Notes: generated by a model not told the origin, from the letters alone. DNA of 64,000 bases from Pantoea agglomerans NBRC 102470 (GCF_001598475.1 NZ_BCZA01000001.1:496001-560000); one strand, 5' to 3'. Positions 48,376 to 58,377 are shown, counted from the stretch's first letter. A program made the numbers and translations.

Positions 48376-49359
48376 ATGGCTTCATCCACGACCTCAAATA
48401 CGCCGCAGCCCGCTTCACGCGGCGGCCTGCAGTTAGGTCGCATCTGGGACAACTTCGGCATGCTGGTGGTATTTGCACTGCTGTTTATTGTCTGTGCGAT
48501 CTTTGTGCCGAACTTCGGCTCGTTTATCAATATGAAAGGCTTAGGGCTGGCAATGTCGATGTCCGGCATGGTCGCCTGCGGCATGCTGTTCTGTCTGGCT
48601 TCCGGTGATTTTGACCTGTCGGTCGCTTCCGTCATCGCTTGTGCGGGTGTGGTTACCGCCGTGGTGATTAACATGACCGAAAGCCTGTGGATTGGCGTGG
48701 GTGCCGGCCTGGTTCTCGGTATGATCACCGGCTTTATCAACGGCTTTGTCATTGCCCGACTCAAGATCAATGCGCTGATCACCACGCTGGCGACCATGCA
48801 GATTGTCCGCGGCCTGGCCTATATCTTCTCTGACGGTAAAGCGGTCGGTATCGAAGATGAGCGTTTCTTCGAACTGGGCTTTGCCAACTGGCTTGGCGTG
48901 CCCGCTCCCATCTGGCTGACTCTGGCCACCATGCTGATCTTCGGCTTCCTGCTCAACAAAACCACCTTTGGCCGTAACACCCTGGCAATTGGCGGCAATG
49001 AAGAAGCCGCACGTCTGGCCGGTGTGCCGGTGGTGCGCACCCGCATCATCATCTTTATCCTCTCCGGTCTGGTTTCAGCGGCGGCGGGCATCATTCTGGC
49101 GTCACGTATGACCAGCGGCCAGCCAATGACCTCCATCGGCTATGAGCTGGTGGTGATTTCTGCCTGCGTGCTGGGTGGCGTTTCGCTGAAGGGCGGCATC
49201 GGTAAAATCTCCTATGTGGTGGCAGGGGTGCTGATCCTCGGCACGGTAGAGAATGCGATGAATTTATTGAATATCTCGCCATTCTCACAGTATGTGGTAC
49301 GCGGTCTGATACTGTTAGCTGCGGTGATTTTTGACCGTTACAAACAGAAAAAAGCCTGA
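48376..49359 (+). CDS. araH: AraH, permease of the L-arabinose ABC importer
   Basis: The 327-residue protein has about 8-10 predicted helices. Conserved parts are SMSGMVACGMLFCLASGDFD, INALITTLATMQIVRGLAYI, and NTLAIGGNEEAARLAGVPV. It forms the membrane channel, probably as a homodimer. A 10-bp hairpin separates it from araC. Confidence 0.96.
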   Translation: MASSTTSNTPQPASRGGLQLGRIWDNFGMLVVFALLFIVCAIFVPNFGSFINMKGLGLAMSMSGMVACGMLFCLASGDFDLSVASVIACAGVVTAVVINMTESLWIGVGAGLVLGMITGFINGFVIARLKINALITTLATMQIVRGLAYIFSDGKAVGIEDERFFELGFANWLGVPAPIWLTLATMLIFGFLLNKTTFGRNTLAIGGNEEAARLAGVPVVRTRIIIFILSGLVSAAAGIILASRMTSGQPMTSIGYELVVISACVLGGVSLKGGIGKISYVVAGVLILGTVENAMNLLNISPFSQYVVRGLILLAAVIFDRYKQKKA

Positions 49360-49376
49360 TTGAGCGAGCCGTTGGT

Positions 49377-49400
49377 CCGCAGAGGCAGAAGCCTCTGCGG
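49377..49400 (+). repeat. Perfect hairpin between araH and araC
   Basis: CCGCAGAGGC and GCCTCTGCGG form a 10-bp stem with loop AGAA. There is no T-tract, so it may attenuate or stabilise rather than terminate fully. Confidence 0.6.
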
Positions 49401-49435
49401 GCTATCCGAACAATAACAGACTGAGTGAGGACGCT

Positions 49436-50353
49436 ATGTATCACCGCGAATTACCGGCCGAGCAGCAAAACCCCTTGTTGCCGGGCTATTCATTCAATGC
49501 CTGGCTGGTGGCGGGGCTGACGCCGATCACCGCCGATGGTCCGCTCGATTTCTTTATCGATCGCCCGCACGGCATGAAAGGTTACATTCTGAATCTCACT
49601 ATTAAAGGTAAAGGGCGGGTATTTGACGGCGAGCGGGCATTTGACTGCGAACCTGGCGAAATGCTGCTGTTTCAGCCGAAAACGGCTCACTATTATGGTC
49701 GCGCGCCGGACAGCCCGCAGTGGTTTCACCGCTGGGTCTATTTCCGTCCGCGCGCCTACTGGCACGACTGGCTGCGCTGGCAGGATGAGCAGGAGGGCGT
49801 GGGACGACTGCTGCTGCCTGAATCGCTGCGCGGCGAATTTGATCGCCTGTTTGCCAGTATCGAACAGACCCACAATTCGGGCCGTCGCTTTGCAGAAGAG
49901 CTGGCGATGAACCTGCTGGAACGGCTGCTGCTGCGCGCCGTTGAAGAAGATCCACGCAGCCATCAGTTAATTCGCGATCCGCGCGTGATTGAAGCCTGCC
50001 AGTACGTCACCAACCATCTCGCCAGCGAGGTTAAGATTGAAGAGGTGGCGCGCCACGTCTGTCTGTCGCCGTCGCGGCTGGCGCACCTGTTCCGCGAGCA
50101 GATGGGTGTGAACCTGCTGCGCTGGCGTGAAGATCAGCGTGTAATCCGCGCGAAACTGCTGCTGCAGACCACCCAGGAACCGATCGCCTCGGTAGGACGT
50201 GAAGTGGGCTATGACGATCAGCTCTACTTCTCGCGGGTGTTCCGCAAGCGGGTCGGCGTCAGTCCCAGCGACTTCCGCCGCCGTAATCAGGATGCGCACG
50301 ACAGCCTGGCCGCTCAGACCGCCTGGCCGCTGGCGCGAAGTGCTATCTCTTAG
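49436..50353 (+). CDS. araC: AraC, arabinose-responsive transcriptional regulator
   Basis: The 305-residue regulator has an N-terminal arabinose-binding cupin and dimerisation domain (about 1-170; [38 protein letters not shown]). The C-terminal double helix-turn-helix AraC domain includes [20 protein letters not shown] and [20 protein letters not shown]. It lies at the end of araFGH in the same direction, unlike E. coli where araC is divergent from araBAD. It should control both operons through the 45.4-45.76 kb region. Confidence 0.96.
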   Translation: MYHRELPAEQQNPLLPGYSFNAWLVAGLTPITADGPLDFFIDRPHGMKGYILNLTIKGKGRVFDGERAFDCEPGEMLLFQPKTAHYYGRAPDSPQWFHRWVYFRPRAYWHDWLRWQDEQEGVGRLLLPESLRGEFDRLFASIEQTHNSGRRFAEELAMNLLERLLLRAVEEDPRSHQLIRDPRVIEACQYVTNHLASEVKIEEVARHVCLSPSRLAHLFREQMGVNLLRWREDQRVIRAKLLLQTTQEPIASVGREVGYDDQLYFSRVFRKRVGVSPSDFRRRNQDAHDSLAAQTAWPLARSAIS

Positions 50354-50455
50354 TTTTTTCGGGGAATTCCGGCTTGTCGTCATTTGGTTAATAGTCTTAA
50401 ATCAATCAGGTTATCAACTAAGAGTCTGGTCAATCAGGCTCTGAGAGGAATCCAA

Positions 50456-51502
50456 ATGAGCGATAAATTACGTGTTGGTCTGATCGGCTACGGTTTTGCC
50501 AGTAAAACGTTTCACGCCCCGCTGATTGCGGGGACGCCGGACGTCGAGCTGGCAGCCATTTCCAGTAGCGACGCCAGCAAAGCCCACGCCGACTGGCCCG
50601 CCGTTAAGGTAGTGGCCGACCCTCAGGCGCTGCTGGACGACCCGACGCTGCAACTGATCGTTATTCCTACCCCCAACGACACGCACTTCCCGCTGGCAAA
50701 AGCGGCGCTGAACGCCGGTAAACATGTGGTAGTCGATAAGCCGTTCACCGTGACGTTGTCACAGGCACGTGAACTGGATGCGCTGGCGAAAGCCAAAGGG
50801 CTGCTGCTGTCGGTGTTCCACAACCGCCGCTGGGACAGTGACTTCCTGACGCTGAAATCGCTGATTGAGGCCGGTACGCTGGGTGAAGTGCGCTACTTCG
50901 AATCGCACTTTGACCGCTTCCGTCTGGAAGTGCGTAATCGCTGGCGTGAAATGAAAGGCGCAGGCAGCGGAATCTGGTATGACCTGGGGCCGCATCTGCT
51001 GGACCAGGCGCTGCAGCTGTTTGGCCCGCCGGTCGCTATCACGGTTGATCTGGCCGAGATGCGTCCGGGCGCGCAGACTACGGACTACTTCCACGCGACG
51101 CTGACTTATCCGCAGCGCCGTGTCGTGCTGCACGCCAGCATGCTGGTCGCGGCAGAATCTGCCCGTTATACCATCCACGGCACGCGCGGCAGTTACGTCA
51201 AATATGGTCTTGATCCGCAGGAAGATCGCCTGAAGTCAGGTGATTTCCCGCCGCAGGAAGACTGGGGCTATGACATGCGTGATGGCACTCTGACGCTGGT
51301 TGACGGAGATTCCCTGACCGAAACGACCCAACTGACCCAGCCAGGCAACTATCCCGCTTACTATGCGGGCATCCGCGATGCGATTGCCGGACGTGGTAAC
51401 AATCCGGTGACAGCGGAAGAGGCGATTCATGTGATGGAACTGATCGAGTTAGGTCTGCAATCCGCCGAGAAACGCCAGACGATGTCGCTAAAGCGCGTTT
51501 AA
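50456..51502 (+). CDS. ydgJ: YdgJ, Gfo/Idh/MocA-family NAD(P)-dependent oxidoreductase
   Basis: This 348-residue protein has an N-terminal Rossmann domain (RVGLIGYGFASKTFHAPLI), the EKP-type motif as VVDKPFTVTL, and a C-terminal domain with GSGIWYDLGPHLLDQAL. The true substrate is unknown. The ATG at 50456 with GAGAGGA upstream was chosen. As in E. coli, it is next to add. It marks the right edge of the inserted sugar block. Confidence 0.93.
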   Translation: MSDKLRVGLIGYGFASKTFHAPLIAGTPDVELAAISSSDASKAHADWPAVKVVADPQALLDDPTLQLIVIPTPNDTHFPLAKAALNAGKHVVVDKPFTVTLSQARELDALAKAKGLLLSVFHNRRWDSDFLTLKSLIEAGTLGEVRYFESHFDRFRLEVRNRWREMKGAGSGIWYDLGPHLLDQALQLFGPPVAITVDLAEMRPGAQTTDYFHATLTYPQRRVVLHASMLVAAESARYTIHGTRGSYVKYGLDPQEDRLKSGDFPPQEDWGYDMRDGTLTLVDGDSLTETTQLTQPGNYPAYYAGIRDAIAGRGNNPVTAEEAIHVMELIELGLQSAEKRQTMSLKRV

Positions 51503-51540
51503 TCGGTCGGTGCTTAAAACGCAATAAGTAAAAAAGCGAA

Positions 51541-51567
51541 ACGGGCCGGATATCCGGCCCGTTTTTT
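51541..51567. terminator. Terminator between convergent ydgJ and add
   Basis: A 10-bp perfect stem (ACGGGCCGGA / TCCGGCCCGT, loop TA) is followed by six T residues. A-rich DNA on the left lets it act on the minus strand as well. Confidence 0.88.
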
Positions 51568-51584
51568 GTCGCTACGCTTCAGGA

Positions 51585-52580
51585 TTACTGCACCCGTGCG
51601 CGAAGAGCCGCTTTCTCTGCTTCGCTAAGGAACGCAATCGTCAGACCATTTTCCTGCGCCTGACGGATCTGCGCCGCGCTCAGACCGGCAGCCGGAGCGG
51701 CGTGATGATACTCATGCGCCAGTTCAATGCCCTGAACCGCCGGATCATCCGTGTTAATCGTCGCCAGAATGCCATGCTCCAGGAAGGTCTTCAGCGGATG
51801 CTGCGCCAGTGATGGCACGGTGCTGGTCTGGATATTGGAGGTCAGGCAGGATTCAATACCAATACGGTGCTCCGCCAGGAAATCCATCAGCGCGCGATCT
51901 TCAATCGCTTTCACGCCGTGACCGATACGTTCTGCACCCAGCTCCCGAATCGCCTGCCAGATGCTCTCGGGTCCGGCCGCCTCGCCCGCATGGACGGTCA
52001 CGCGGAAACCGGCATCGCGCGCCTGGGTAAAGTGGCTCAGGAACTCGCTGCCCGGGAAGCCCAGCTCATCACCCGCCAGATCGACCGCGGTGATGTGATC
52101 GCGATGGGCAAGCAAACCTTCCAGTTCGCTGAGGCAGGCATCTTCGCCAAAGGTACGGCTCATAATACCGATCAGACGCACGTCGATATCGTGCTGCTGA
52201 CGGCCTGCGCGCACGCCCTCAATTACCGCTTCAACCACACCGGCAATCGGCAGATTGTGGGTCATCGCCATATAACCAGGGGAAAAACGCAGTTCAGCAT
52301 AGTGAATGCCCGCGCGGGCGGCATCTTCGACATTCTCCTGCGCGATCCGGCGGCAGGCATCCAGATCACCCAGCACTTTCACACCCCAGTCGAGCTTCTG
52401 CAGGAAGCTCACCAGGTCAGGCTCATTCTGGCCGACCTGCACATGCGGACGCAGCGTCTCCAGCGTGGAAGCAGGCAGGGCGAGGTTAAACTGGCGACCT
52501 AAATCGAGAATGGTTTGTGCACGGATGTTGCCATCAAGGTGGCGGTGAATATCAGTCAGAGGAATTTTAGAATCGATCAT
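51585..52580 (-). CDS. add: Adenosine deaminase
   Basis: This 331-residue zinc enzyme converts adenosine to inosine and deoxyadenosine to deoxyinosine. Metal-binding histidines are in [10 protein letters not shown], and [24 protein letters not shown] and NTDDPAVQG carry the remaining catalytic residues. It aligns over its full length with E. coli Add (333). The ATG at 52580 has GAGCGAG upstream. Confidence 0.97.
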   Translation of the reverse strand: MIDSKIPLTDIHRHLDGNIRAQTILDLGRQFNLALPASTLETLRPHVQVGQNEPDLVSFLQKLDWGVKVLGDLDACRRIAQENVEDAARAGIHYAELRFSPGYMAMTHNLPIAGVVEAVIEGVRAGRQQHDIDVRLIGIMSRTFGEDACLSELEGLLAHRDHITAVDLAGDELGFPGSEFLSHFTQARDAGFRVTVHAGEAAGPESIWQAIRELGAERIGHGVKAIEDRALMDFLAEHRIGIESCLTSNIQTSTVPSLAQHPLKTFLEHGILATINTDDPAVQGIELAHEYHHAAPAAGLSAAQIRQAQENGLTIAFLSEAEKAALRARVQ

Positions 52581-52723
52581 GGCGCACTCGCTCAGTTGTC
52601 GGTGAAGTGCAGAGCATTATAAAAATATCTTGCGCAACAGCGCCAGCTATTTGCGCAACAGCCGCGCCGGATGCTGCTTAATTACGCATAACCGGCGAGC
52701 AATGGTTGCCTCGCCGGTTAATG

Positions 52724-53896
52724 TCAGCCCTGCAACTGATGGATCGCCGCAATCAGGCGTGAAACGCCCTCATCAACTTTGCTGCGCGGACAGCCAACGT
52801 TAAGACGCAAAAACCCTTTGCCTGCATCACCGTAGATCGATCCGGGCATAATTGCGACCCGTTGCTGGATCAGCGCCTGTTGCAGGGCCTCTTCTGGAAT
52901 GCCCAGCGGATTGATATCGAGCCAGGCGAGATAGGTCGCCTCGGGAATGTGCCAGTTCAGTGCGGGAAACTCAGCGTTAAGCCGATTGGCAACCAGTATG
53001 AAATTACCATAAAGATAGCTGCGCAGGGCATCCAGCCAGGGTGCGCCTTGTCGGTAGGCGGCAACGTGTGCCGTGACGGCCAGAACGGCCGGCGACGAAA
53101 GGCCGTCAGCATTTTTCAGCGCCTGAAACCAGGCGGCTCTGTCTGCCGCATCCGGGATAATTCCCCACGTACCGGTCAGTCCCGGCACGTTGAAGCTTTT
53201 CGACGCCGAGGTAAACAGCGCCCAGTCACTGCGCGCCACGCTGGCCCACGGAGTATGGGGCTGATTACCCATTATCATATCCATATGAATTTCATCGCTG
53301 ATCACCCGCACGCCGTGACGATCGCAGAGCGCCGCCATCTGGTGCAGCTCAGTTGCTGTCCACACTTTGCCGGTGGGATTGTGCGGGCTGCAGAGCAACA
53401 GGATTTTGCAGCGCGGGCGCGCCAGGCGCGTCTCCAGCGCGGCCATATCACATCGCCAGCTACCATTATCCCGCTGCAGCGGCATCTCCAGCACCTGTCG
53501 CTGATTGCCGCGTACCGTTTTATAAAAAGCATCGTAGGCGGGGGTGTGGAGCACCACTTCATCATCCGGGTTGCTCCAGCGGCGCAGCATCTGCGCCACC
53601 ATATAGATCACCGATGGGCCATAAACCAGGGTGTCAGCATCGGGCTGGTAGCCGAAACGGCTGGACATCCAGTGGCAGCAGGCGGAAAGAAAATCATCAT
53701 GCTGCCAGCGACTGTAACCCAACACGCCGTGTGCTACGCGCTGCGTCAGCGCCTGCTGAACCGCTGGCGCAGTTCTGAAGTCCATATCCGAAATGGTAAA
53801 CGGAAGCAGATCGGGGACGCCAAAGCGGTCAGCCACGAAATCCCACTGGGTAGACCAGCTGCCGCGGCGATCGATGACTTCGTCAAAGTTAAACAT
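52724..53896 (-). CDS. malY: MalY, PLP-dependent cystathionine beta-lyase and maltose-regulon modulator
   Basis: This 390-residue class I aminotransferase-fold protein binds PLP at the Lys of SASKSFNVPG. Other conserved parts are DFRTAPAVQQAL, HNPTGKVWT and SDEIHMDM. MalY cleaves cystathionine and, separately, represses MalT by direct binding in E. coli. It lies 17 bp after malX and is co-transcribed with it under MalI control. Confidence 0.96.
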   Translation of the reverse strand: MFNFDEVIDRRGSWSTQWDFVADRFGVPDLLPFTISDMDFRTAPAVQQALTQRVAHGVLGYSRWQHDDFLSACCHWMSSRFGYQPDADTLVYGPSVIYMVAQMLRRWSNPDDEVVLHTPAYDAFYKTVRGNQRQVLEMPLQRDNGSWRCDMAALETRLARPRCKILLLCSPHNPTGKVWTATELHQMAALCDRHGVRVISDEIHMDMIMGNQPHTPWASVARSDWALFTSASKSFNVPGLTGTWGIIPDAADRAAWFQALKNADGLSSPAVLAVTAHVAAYRQGAPWLDALRSYLYGNFILVANRLNAEFPALNWHIPEATYLAWLDINPLGIPEEALQQALIQQRVAIMPGSIYGDAGKGFLRLNVGCPRSKVDEGVSRLIAAIHQLQG

Positions 53897-53913
53897 TAAT
53901 CGGCTCCGGCACT

Positions 53914-55503
53914 TCAGGCAGGGACATTCATCAGGTGTGACAGTTCATCTTTCACCGACTGCACCTGTGGACCGATAACCACCTGCAGGCTGGTCTGATT
54001 AAGATGGACCACACCTATCGCGCCGTTGGCTTTCAGCGCCGCATCATCTACTTTACTCATATCCGCCAGGGTCAGACGCAGACGCGTCAGACAATTATCC
54101 AGCGAGGTAATATTCTCCACGCCGCCAAGTGCCGCCAGAATAGCCGGTGAGTTATAGCCAGATTTACCTTTACCGGCATTGCTGACCTGCTGCGCAACCG
54201 CACTGGCACTTTCCACTTCGCGGCCCGGTGTTTTGATATTGAAGTGCAGAATGGCGAATCGGAAAATCAGGTAGTAACCAACAAACCATATCGCTGCGAC
54301 AACGGGTACCCAGTACCATTTGGTCGACAGCCCGTGCAGCACACCAAACACCACAAAGTCGATGATATTGCCGTCTGTATTGCCGATAGTGACGCCCAGT
54401 ATCGCCATGATGCTGAAGCCAACGCCGGTCAGCAGGGCGTGGATCAGATAGAGGAACGGGGCGACAAACAGAAACAGGAATTCGATAGGTTCGGTGGTGC
54501 CGCCAACCACGCAGGCCACCACGCCGGAGATCAACAGGCCTTTGATCTTATGACGATTCTCCGGGCGGGCGCAGTGATAGATGGCTAGTGCGGCACCTGG
54601 CAGACCACCGAGGAAGGCAGGCATTTTACCCTGTGACAGGAAGCGGGTCGCGCTTTCAGCAAAACCGTGGGTTTCCGGGCAGGCGAGCTGCGCCTGGAAA
54701 ATGGTTAAGGCACCACTCACGCTCTTGCCACACACATCCAGTGTGCCGCCTGCATCGGTAAAGCGCATGATGGCGACCAGAATATGCTGCAGGCCAAACG
54801 GCAGCAGCAGACGTTCGCCGGTTCCAAAGATCATCGGGCCGAAATCACCCGCGCTGTTAATCATCCAGCCTAATCCGGTGATACCCCGCGCGAAAAAAGG
54901 CCAGATTAGCGGGACGACCAGTCCCAGTAAACCAATCACCAGCGTGGTGATAATCGGCACAAACCGGGTGCCGCCAAAGAAGGCCAGCGCATCGGGCAGT
55001 CGGATATTATGAAAGCGCTCATGCAGCCAGAACACCACAATACCCACAATGACCGCGCCCAGAATGCCGGTATCGATCGACGGGATCCCCAGGATCGGCT
55101 GAACGTTGTTAGCTTTCAGCACGGCGGCATCGGTGGTTGGCAGAATGCCGTGGATATTGAGCCAGAAGTTGATGCCGAGGTTTAGCACGGCATACCCCAC
55201 AAAGCCGGCAAACGCTGCCACGCCCTTGTTCTCGCGCGCCATACCCAGCGGAATCGCAATGGCGAACATCACCGGCAGATAGCTAAAGGCGAACGATCCC
55301 AGTTTGGCCATCCAGAGAAACAGATATTGCAGCCAGGGCTGATCCAGCACAGGTAACAGGGTCAGGACATCACGACTGCTCAGCGAACTGCCAATCCCGA
55401 GCATGATGCCGCAGAAGGAAAGCAGGGCAACCGGCAGCATAAAGGTTTTCCCCAGACTCTGGAAAAATTCCCAGACGGACATTTTTTGGTGAGAGGGTGA
55501 CAT
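53914..55503 (-). CDS. malX: MalX, PTS maltose/glucose-type IICB permease
   Basis: The 529-residue protein has about ten membrane helices in the IIC domain (FMLPVALLSFCGIMLGIGSS; GTGERLLLPFGLQHILVAIM; GGTTEPIEFLFLFVAPFLYL). A C-terminal IIB domain has the phospho-Cys in SLDNCLTRLRL. It matches E. coli MalX (530). No IIA domain is present, so Crr would supply the phosphate. The true substrate in E. coli remains uncertain. It is divergent from malI. Confidence 0.96.
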   Translation of the reverse strand: MSPSHQKMSVWEFFQSLGKTFMLPVALLSFCGIMLGIGSSLSSRDVLTLLPVLDQPWLQYLFLWMAKLGSFAFSYLPVMFAIAIPLGMARENKGVAAFAGFVGYAVLNLGINFWLNIHGILPTTDAAVLKANNVQPILGIPSIDTGILGAVIVGIVVFWLHERFHNIRLPDALAFFGGTRFVPIITTLVIGLLGLVVPLIWPFFARGITGLGWMINSAGDFGPMIFGTGERLLLPFGLQHILVAIMRFTDAGGTLDVCGKSVSGALTIFQAQLACPETHGFAESATRFLSQGKMPAFLGGLPGAALAIYHCARPENRHKIKGLLISGVVACVVGGTTEPIEFLFLFVAPFLYLIHALLTGVGFSIMAILGVTIGNTDGNIIDFVVFGVLHGLSTKWYWVPVVAAIWFVGYYLIFRFAILHFNIKTPGREVESASAVAQQVSNAGKGKSGYNSPAILAALGGVENITSLDNCLTRLRLTLADMSKVDDAALKANGAIGVVHLNQTSLQVVIGPQVQSVKDELSHLMNVPA

Positions 55504-55546
55504 GAACGCTCCTGGATAAACGGACCACTGAGTGAAGTGGCGGGAT

Positions 55547-55562
55547 GATAAAACGTTTTACC
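55547..55562. promoter_or_regulatory. MalI operator upstream of malX
   Basis: GATAAAACGTTTTACC is a near-perfect palindrome very close to the E. coli MalI site GATAAAACGTTTTATC. It is positioned upstream of malX. Confidence 0.88.
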
Positions 55563-55625
55563 TGGATCTTATGCGCGCTGAATCACACTCTTCAGGTCAT
55601 GGACGATATAATTCTGACGTCATAA

Positions 55626-55641
55626 GGTGTAACGTTTTACC
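55626..55641. promoter_or_regulatory. Second MalI operator, near malI
   Basis: GGTGTAACGTTTTACC shares the AACGTTTTACC core with the first site and is itself a palindrome-like sequence. It lies 37 bp before the malI start and suits autorepression. Confidence 0.8.
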
Positions 55642-55677
55642 TTGTCTTCTAATGTTGTAGTTCAGTTGAGTAATCTG

Positions 55678-56703
55678 ATGAGTAAAATCACCATCAATGA
55701 TGTTGCGGCGGCGGCGGGCGTGTCGGTGACCACGGTATCGCTGGTGTTATCCGGCAAAGGACGGATCTCTGCGGCCACCATGGCGCGCGTGAACGAGGCC
55801 ATTGAGCAACTCGGTTTCGTGCGTAACCGTTCGGCAACCATGCTGCGCGGGGGTGAGAGTGGCGTGATTGGCTTGATCGTCCGCGATCTCAGCCAGCCAT
55901 TTTATGCTGAAATGACGGCAGGTCTGAGTGAGGCGCTGGAGAAGCAGGGCAAATTGCTGTTCCTGACGCAGAGCGGCGCCCAGGGACAGCATCTGCATCG
56001 CTGCTTTGAGTCACTGGTCGCTCAGGGAGTGGATGGCGTGGTGCTGGGAGGCGGTGCCGATAAGGCCAGCCAGATCGTGACGCGGGCCAGAGAGGTGAAT
56101 ATGGCCTTAGTCTGTGCCGCGCGCGCCAGTAGCCTGGAGGAGGTAGACGCTATCCGCCCCGATAATGCTCAGGCTGCGCGTCTGGCCACAGAATACCTGA
56201 TTCGTCAGGGGCATCAGCGCATTGCCTGGCTGGGCGGCCATAGCGCATCACTGACCCGGGCAGAACGTCTTGGCGGCTACTGCGCCACCCTGCTGCAATA
56301 TGGGCTGCCGTTCCGGCCTGAGTGGATTATTGAATGCGGTAACACGCAAAAAGAGGCGGCTGACGCGGCGGTACAGCTGTTTCAGCACCATCCGCGGCTG
56401 ACTGCCGTGCTGGCCTATAACGCCACTACCGCGCTGGGATGCTATTTTGGGCTGTTGCGCACCGGGCGAACATTCGCGCGGGGTGCAGTCGACAGCTATT
56501 ACGATCAGCAGCTGGCTCTGATGGGCTTTGGCGATGAACCGCAGGCGGAACTGACCGATCCGCCGCTGACGTTTGTCACCAGTTCAGCCCGGGAGATTGG
56601 CCGTGTGGCAGCTGAGCGTATCCTGCAACGGATAGCGCAACCGGATACCGCCCGGCAGAACGTGATTATGCCGCCGCAGCTGGTTATTCGCGGCTCGGCA
56701 TAA
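55678..56703 (+). CDS. malI: MalI, LacI-family repressor of malXY
   Basis: The 341-residue protein has an N-terminal LacI helix-turn-helix (ITINDVAAAAGVSVTTVSLV) and hinge (LSGKGRIS). A periplasmic-binding-like effector domain follows (GVIGLIVRDLSQPFYAEMTA; HQRIAWLGG). It aligns with E. coli MalI. The ATG at 55678 (MSKITIND) was chosen by alignment; an in-frame start 12 codons earlier overlaps the operator and lacks a ribosome-binding site. Confidence 0.95.
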   Translation: MSKITINDVAAAAGVSVTTVSLVLSGKGRISAATMARVNEAIEQLGFVRNRSATMLRGGESGVIGLIVRDLSQPFYAEMTAGLSEALEKQGKLLFLTQSGAQGQHLHRCFESLVAQGVDGVVLGGGADKASQIVTRAREVNMALVCAARASSLEEVDAIRPDNAQAARLATEYLIRQGHQRIAWLGGHSASLTRAERLGGYCATLLQYGLPFRPEWIIECGNTQKEAADAAVQLFQHHPRLTAVLAYNATTALGCYFGLLRTGRTFARGAVDSYYDQQLALMGFGDEPQAELTDPPLTFVTSSAREIGRVAAERILQRIAQPDTARQNVIMPPQLVIRGSA

Positions 56704-56730
56704 AAAAGGCGACCCGGAGGTCGCCTTTAA
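56702..56730. terminator. Terminator between convergent malI and ydgA
   Basis: A 10-bp stem (AAAGGCGACC / GGTCGCCTTT, loop CGGA) with an A-run on the left suits leftward termination of ydgA, and has a few T on the right for malI. Confidence 0.8.
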
Positions 56731-56745
56731 AGGAAGAGTAGAGAA

Positions 56746-58245
56746 TTACTGCGGCATCCCTTCGCTGGTCGGCATACCCAGCATATAGCGGGAGAGGAAC
56801 TGCTCCAGCGTCATTTTGTCGCCGTTCATGTTCACCTGACCGTTGGTATACTGCAGGCTGGTGACGATATTGTTATCCTGCTGCTGGGTCAGGCGGAACA
56901 TCTGACCCATCGCCGCCAGTCCTTTCACCTGCTGATCTGCCAGCTTCTGTGCGTCATCGGCCTGATATCCTTCAGCCAGTCCCACTTTATGCATGGTTTC
57001 GGTCGCCATTGGCATATTGATGACCAGCTTGCTGTCCAGACTCTTCAGTACCCGATCAACCATGGCGCTGAGTGTCTGGGCTTCGCCGGTCACCGCAGAG
57101 GGATCGTTGAAATTTGCGTTCAGGTTAAAGGTACTTTCACCTTTATCATTTTTCCAGCTCAGCGGGGCGATACTGATCGCAGGTGAGCCTTTCAGTAGCA
57201 TCGGCAGGTTGCTCATCAGAATCTGATGCACACCCGCCTGGTAGCGGATAGGATCTTCCGCGACGCCAGGCTGGCTCAGCAGTTCCTGCATCTGCGCGTT
57301 GTAACGATCGGAGAAGGCTTTTACCGCCTGCGCATCAAACTGTGATAGTTTCATCTTCAGCGCTGCCTGACCAAAATCCTGCTTCTGCAGCTGAATGCCT
57401 TCAACCTTGTAGTCGATATTGCCGCCAATCTTACCGGCGCTGTTATCGAAAGAGGAGGTGCCTTTCATTTTGTGCAGCGTCAGGGCGTCCTGACCATTAA
57501 TGCTGGCATTGACCTTCTCAATATCCACTGACTGGTCGCCAATACGTACGCCTTCCGGGCTGAGATGGGTGTTACCGCTCAGCTTCAGACCATTAATGGT
57601 GAACAGCACCGGCTGGCCCATCTCATTTTTACTGGTCAGCGCGAGGCTATCAACGTCACTGTCCAGCGACACTTTGTCGCCTTTGTTATCCGCGCTGACG
57701 TTGAAGGTGCCACCATTGGTGGCAAGACGCTCGCCGCTTTGCGCATTCTGATAATCAATCGGCAGAACGCGCAGCGCCGTATCGGTGGCACCGCTGTAGC
57801 CGATACGGGTATCGGCGTTAATCAGCGACTTGTTGCCGGTCAGCTCAAACAGCTTTTTCACCGCATCGGTGTTAGCCAGTTCGGTATGAACCGACGCCAT
57901 GCTCGGGATCAGATTGAAATGCGTCAGCTGAGCAAACGGGAAAGGGCCATGATCGATGGTTTCGTTCAGGATGATGCTCTGGCCGGGTTTAAGCAGGGGA
58001 TTATCTTCCGTCTGCGAGTTGGCCTGAATCACCAGATTCACTTTGCTGCTGAACACGCCGCGCTGATAGTCCTGATAGCTAATCTTCAGACGGCTGTTAG
58101 GGGCATAAGCATTCAGCTGGGCATTGGCGTTCTGCACCAGCTCATCCCTGTGGCTTTCAATCTGCTTGCCGGTGAACCATGCCGCGCCAGTCCAGACTAC
58201 GCCCAGTGCGATGATGACACCTACGGCAACATTGGTCTTTTTCAT
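56746..58245 (-). CDS. ydgA: YdgA, DUF945-family envelope protein
   Basis: The 499-residue protein has an N-terminal membrane anchor (NVAVGVIIALGVVWTGAAWF) and a long periplasmic, repeat-like beta-rich region typical of DUF945. SYQDYQRGVFSSKVNLVI and DHGPFPFAQL are recognisable. It is inner-membrane associated in E. coli and its function is not defined. It keeps the malI-ydgA order of the E. coli region, with the uid genes missing here. Confidence 0.92.
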   Translation of the reverse strand: MKKTNVAVGVIIALGVVWTGAAWFTGKQIESHRDELVQNANAQLNAYAPNSRLKISYQDYQRGVFSSKVNLVIQANSQTEDNPLLKPGQSIILNETIDHGPFPFAQLTHFNLIPSMASVHTELANTDAVKKLFELTGNKSLINADTRIGYSGATDTALRVLPIDYQNAQSGERLATNGGTFNVSADNKGDKVSLDSDVDSLALTSKNEMGQPVLFTINGLKLSGNTHLSPEGVRIGDQSVDIEKVNASINGQDALTLHKMKGTSSFDNSAGKIGGNIDYKVEGIQLQKQDFGQAALKMKLSQFDAQAVKAFSDRYNAQMQELLSQPGVAEDPIRYQAGVHQILMSNLPMLLKGSPAISIAPLSWKNDKGESTFNLNANFNDPSAVTGEAQTLSAMVDRVLKSLDSKLVINMPMATETMHKVGLAEGYQADDAQKLADQQVKGLAAMGQMFRLTQQQDNNIVTSLQYTNGQVNMNGDKMTLEQFLSRYMLGMPTSEGMPQ

Positions 58246-58377
58246 TGCTGATTCGTCCTTATCCTTGAGTCCGCTTATGCCGCAGGTTTACCCCAGCGAC
58301 TGAAGAAAAACGCCCGCAGGCGTTTAAAAGCTAATAGGTTGAAATAATAGCAGTTAACAGACACTCCGTCAGCCGCT

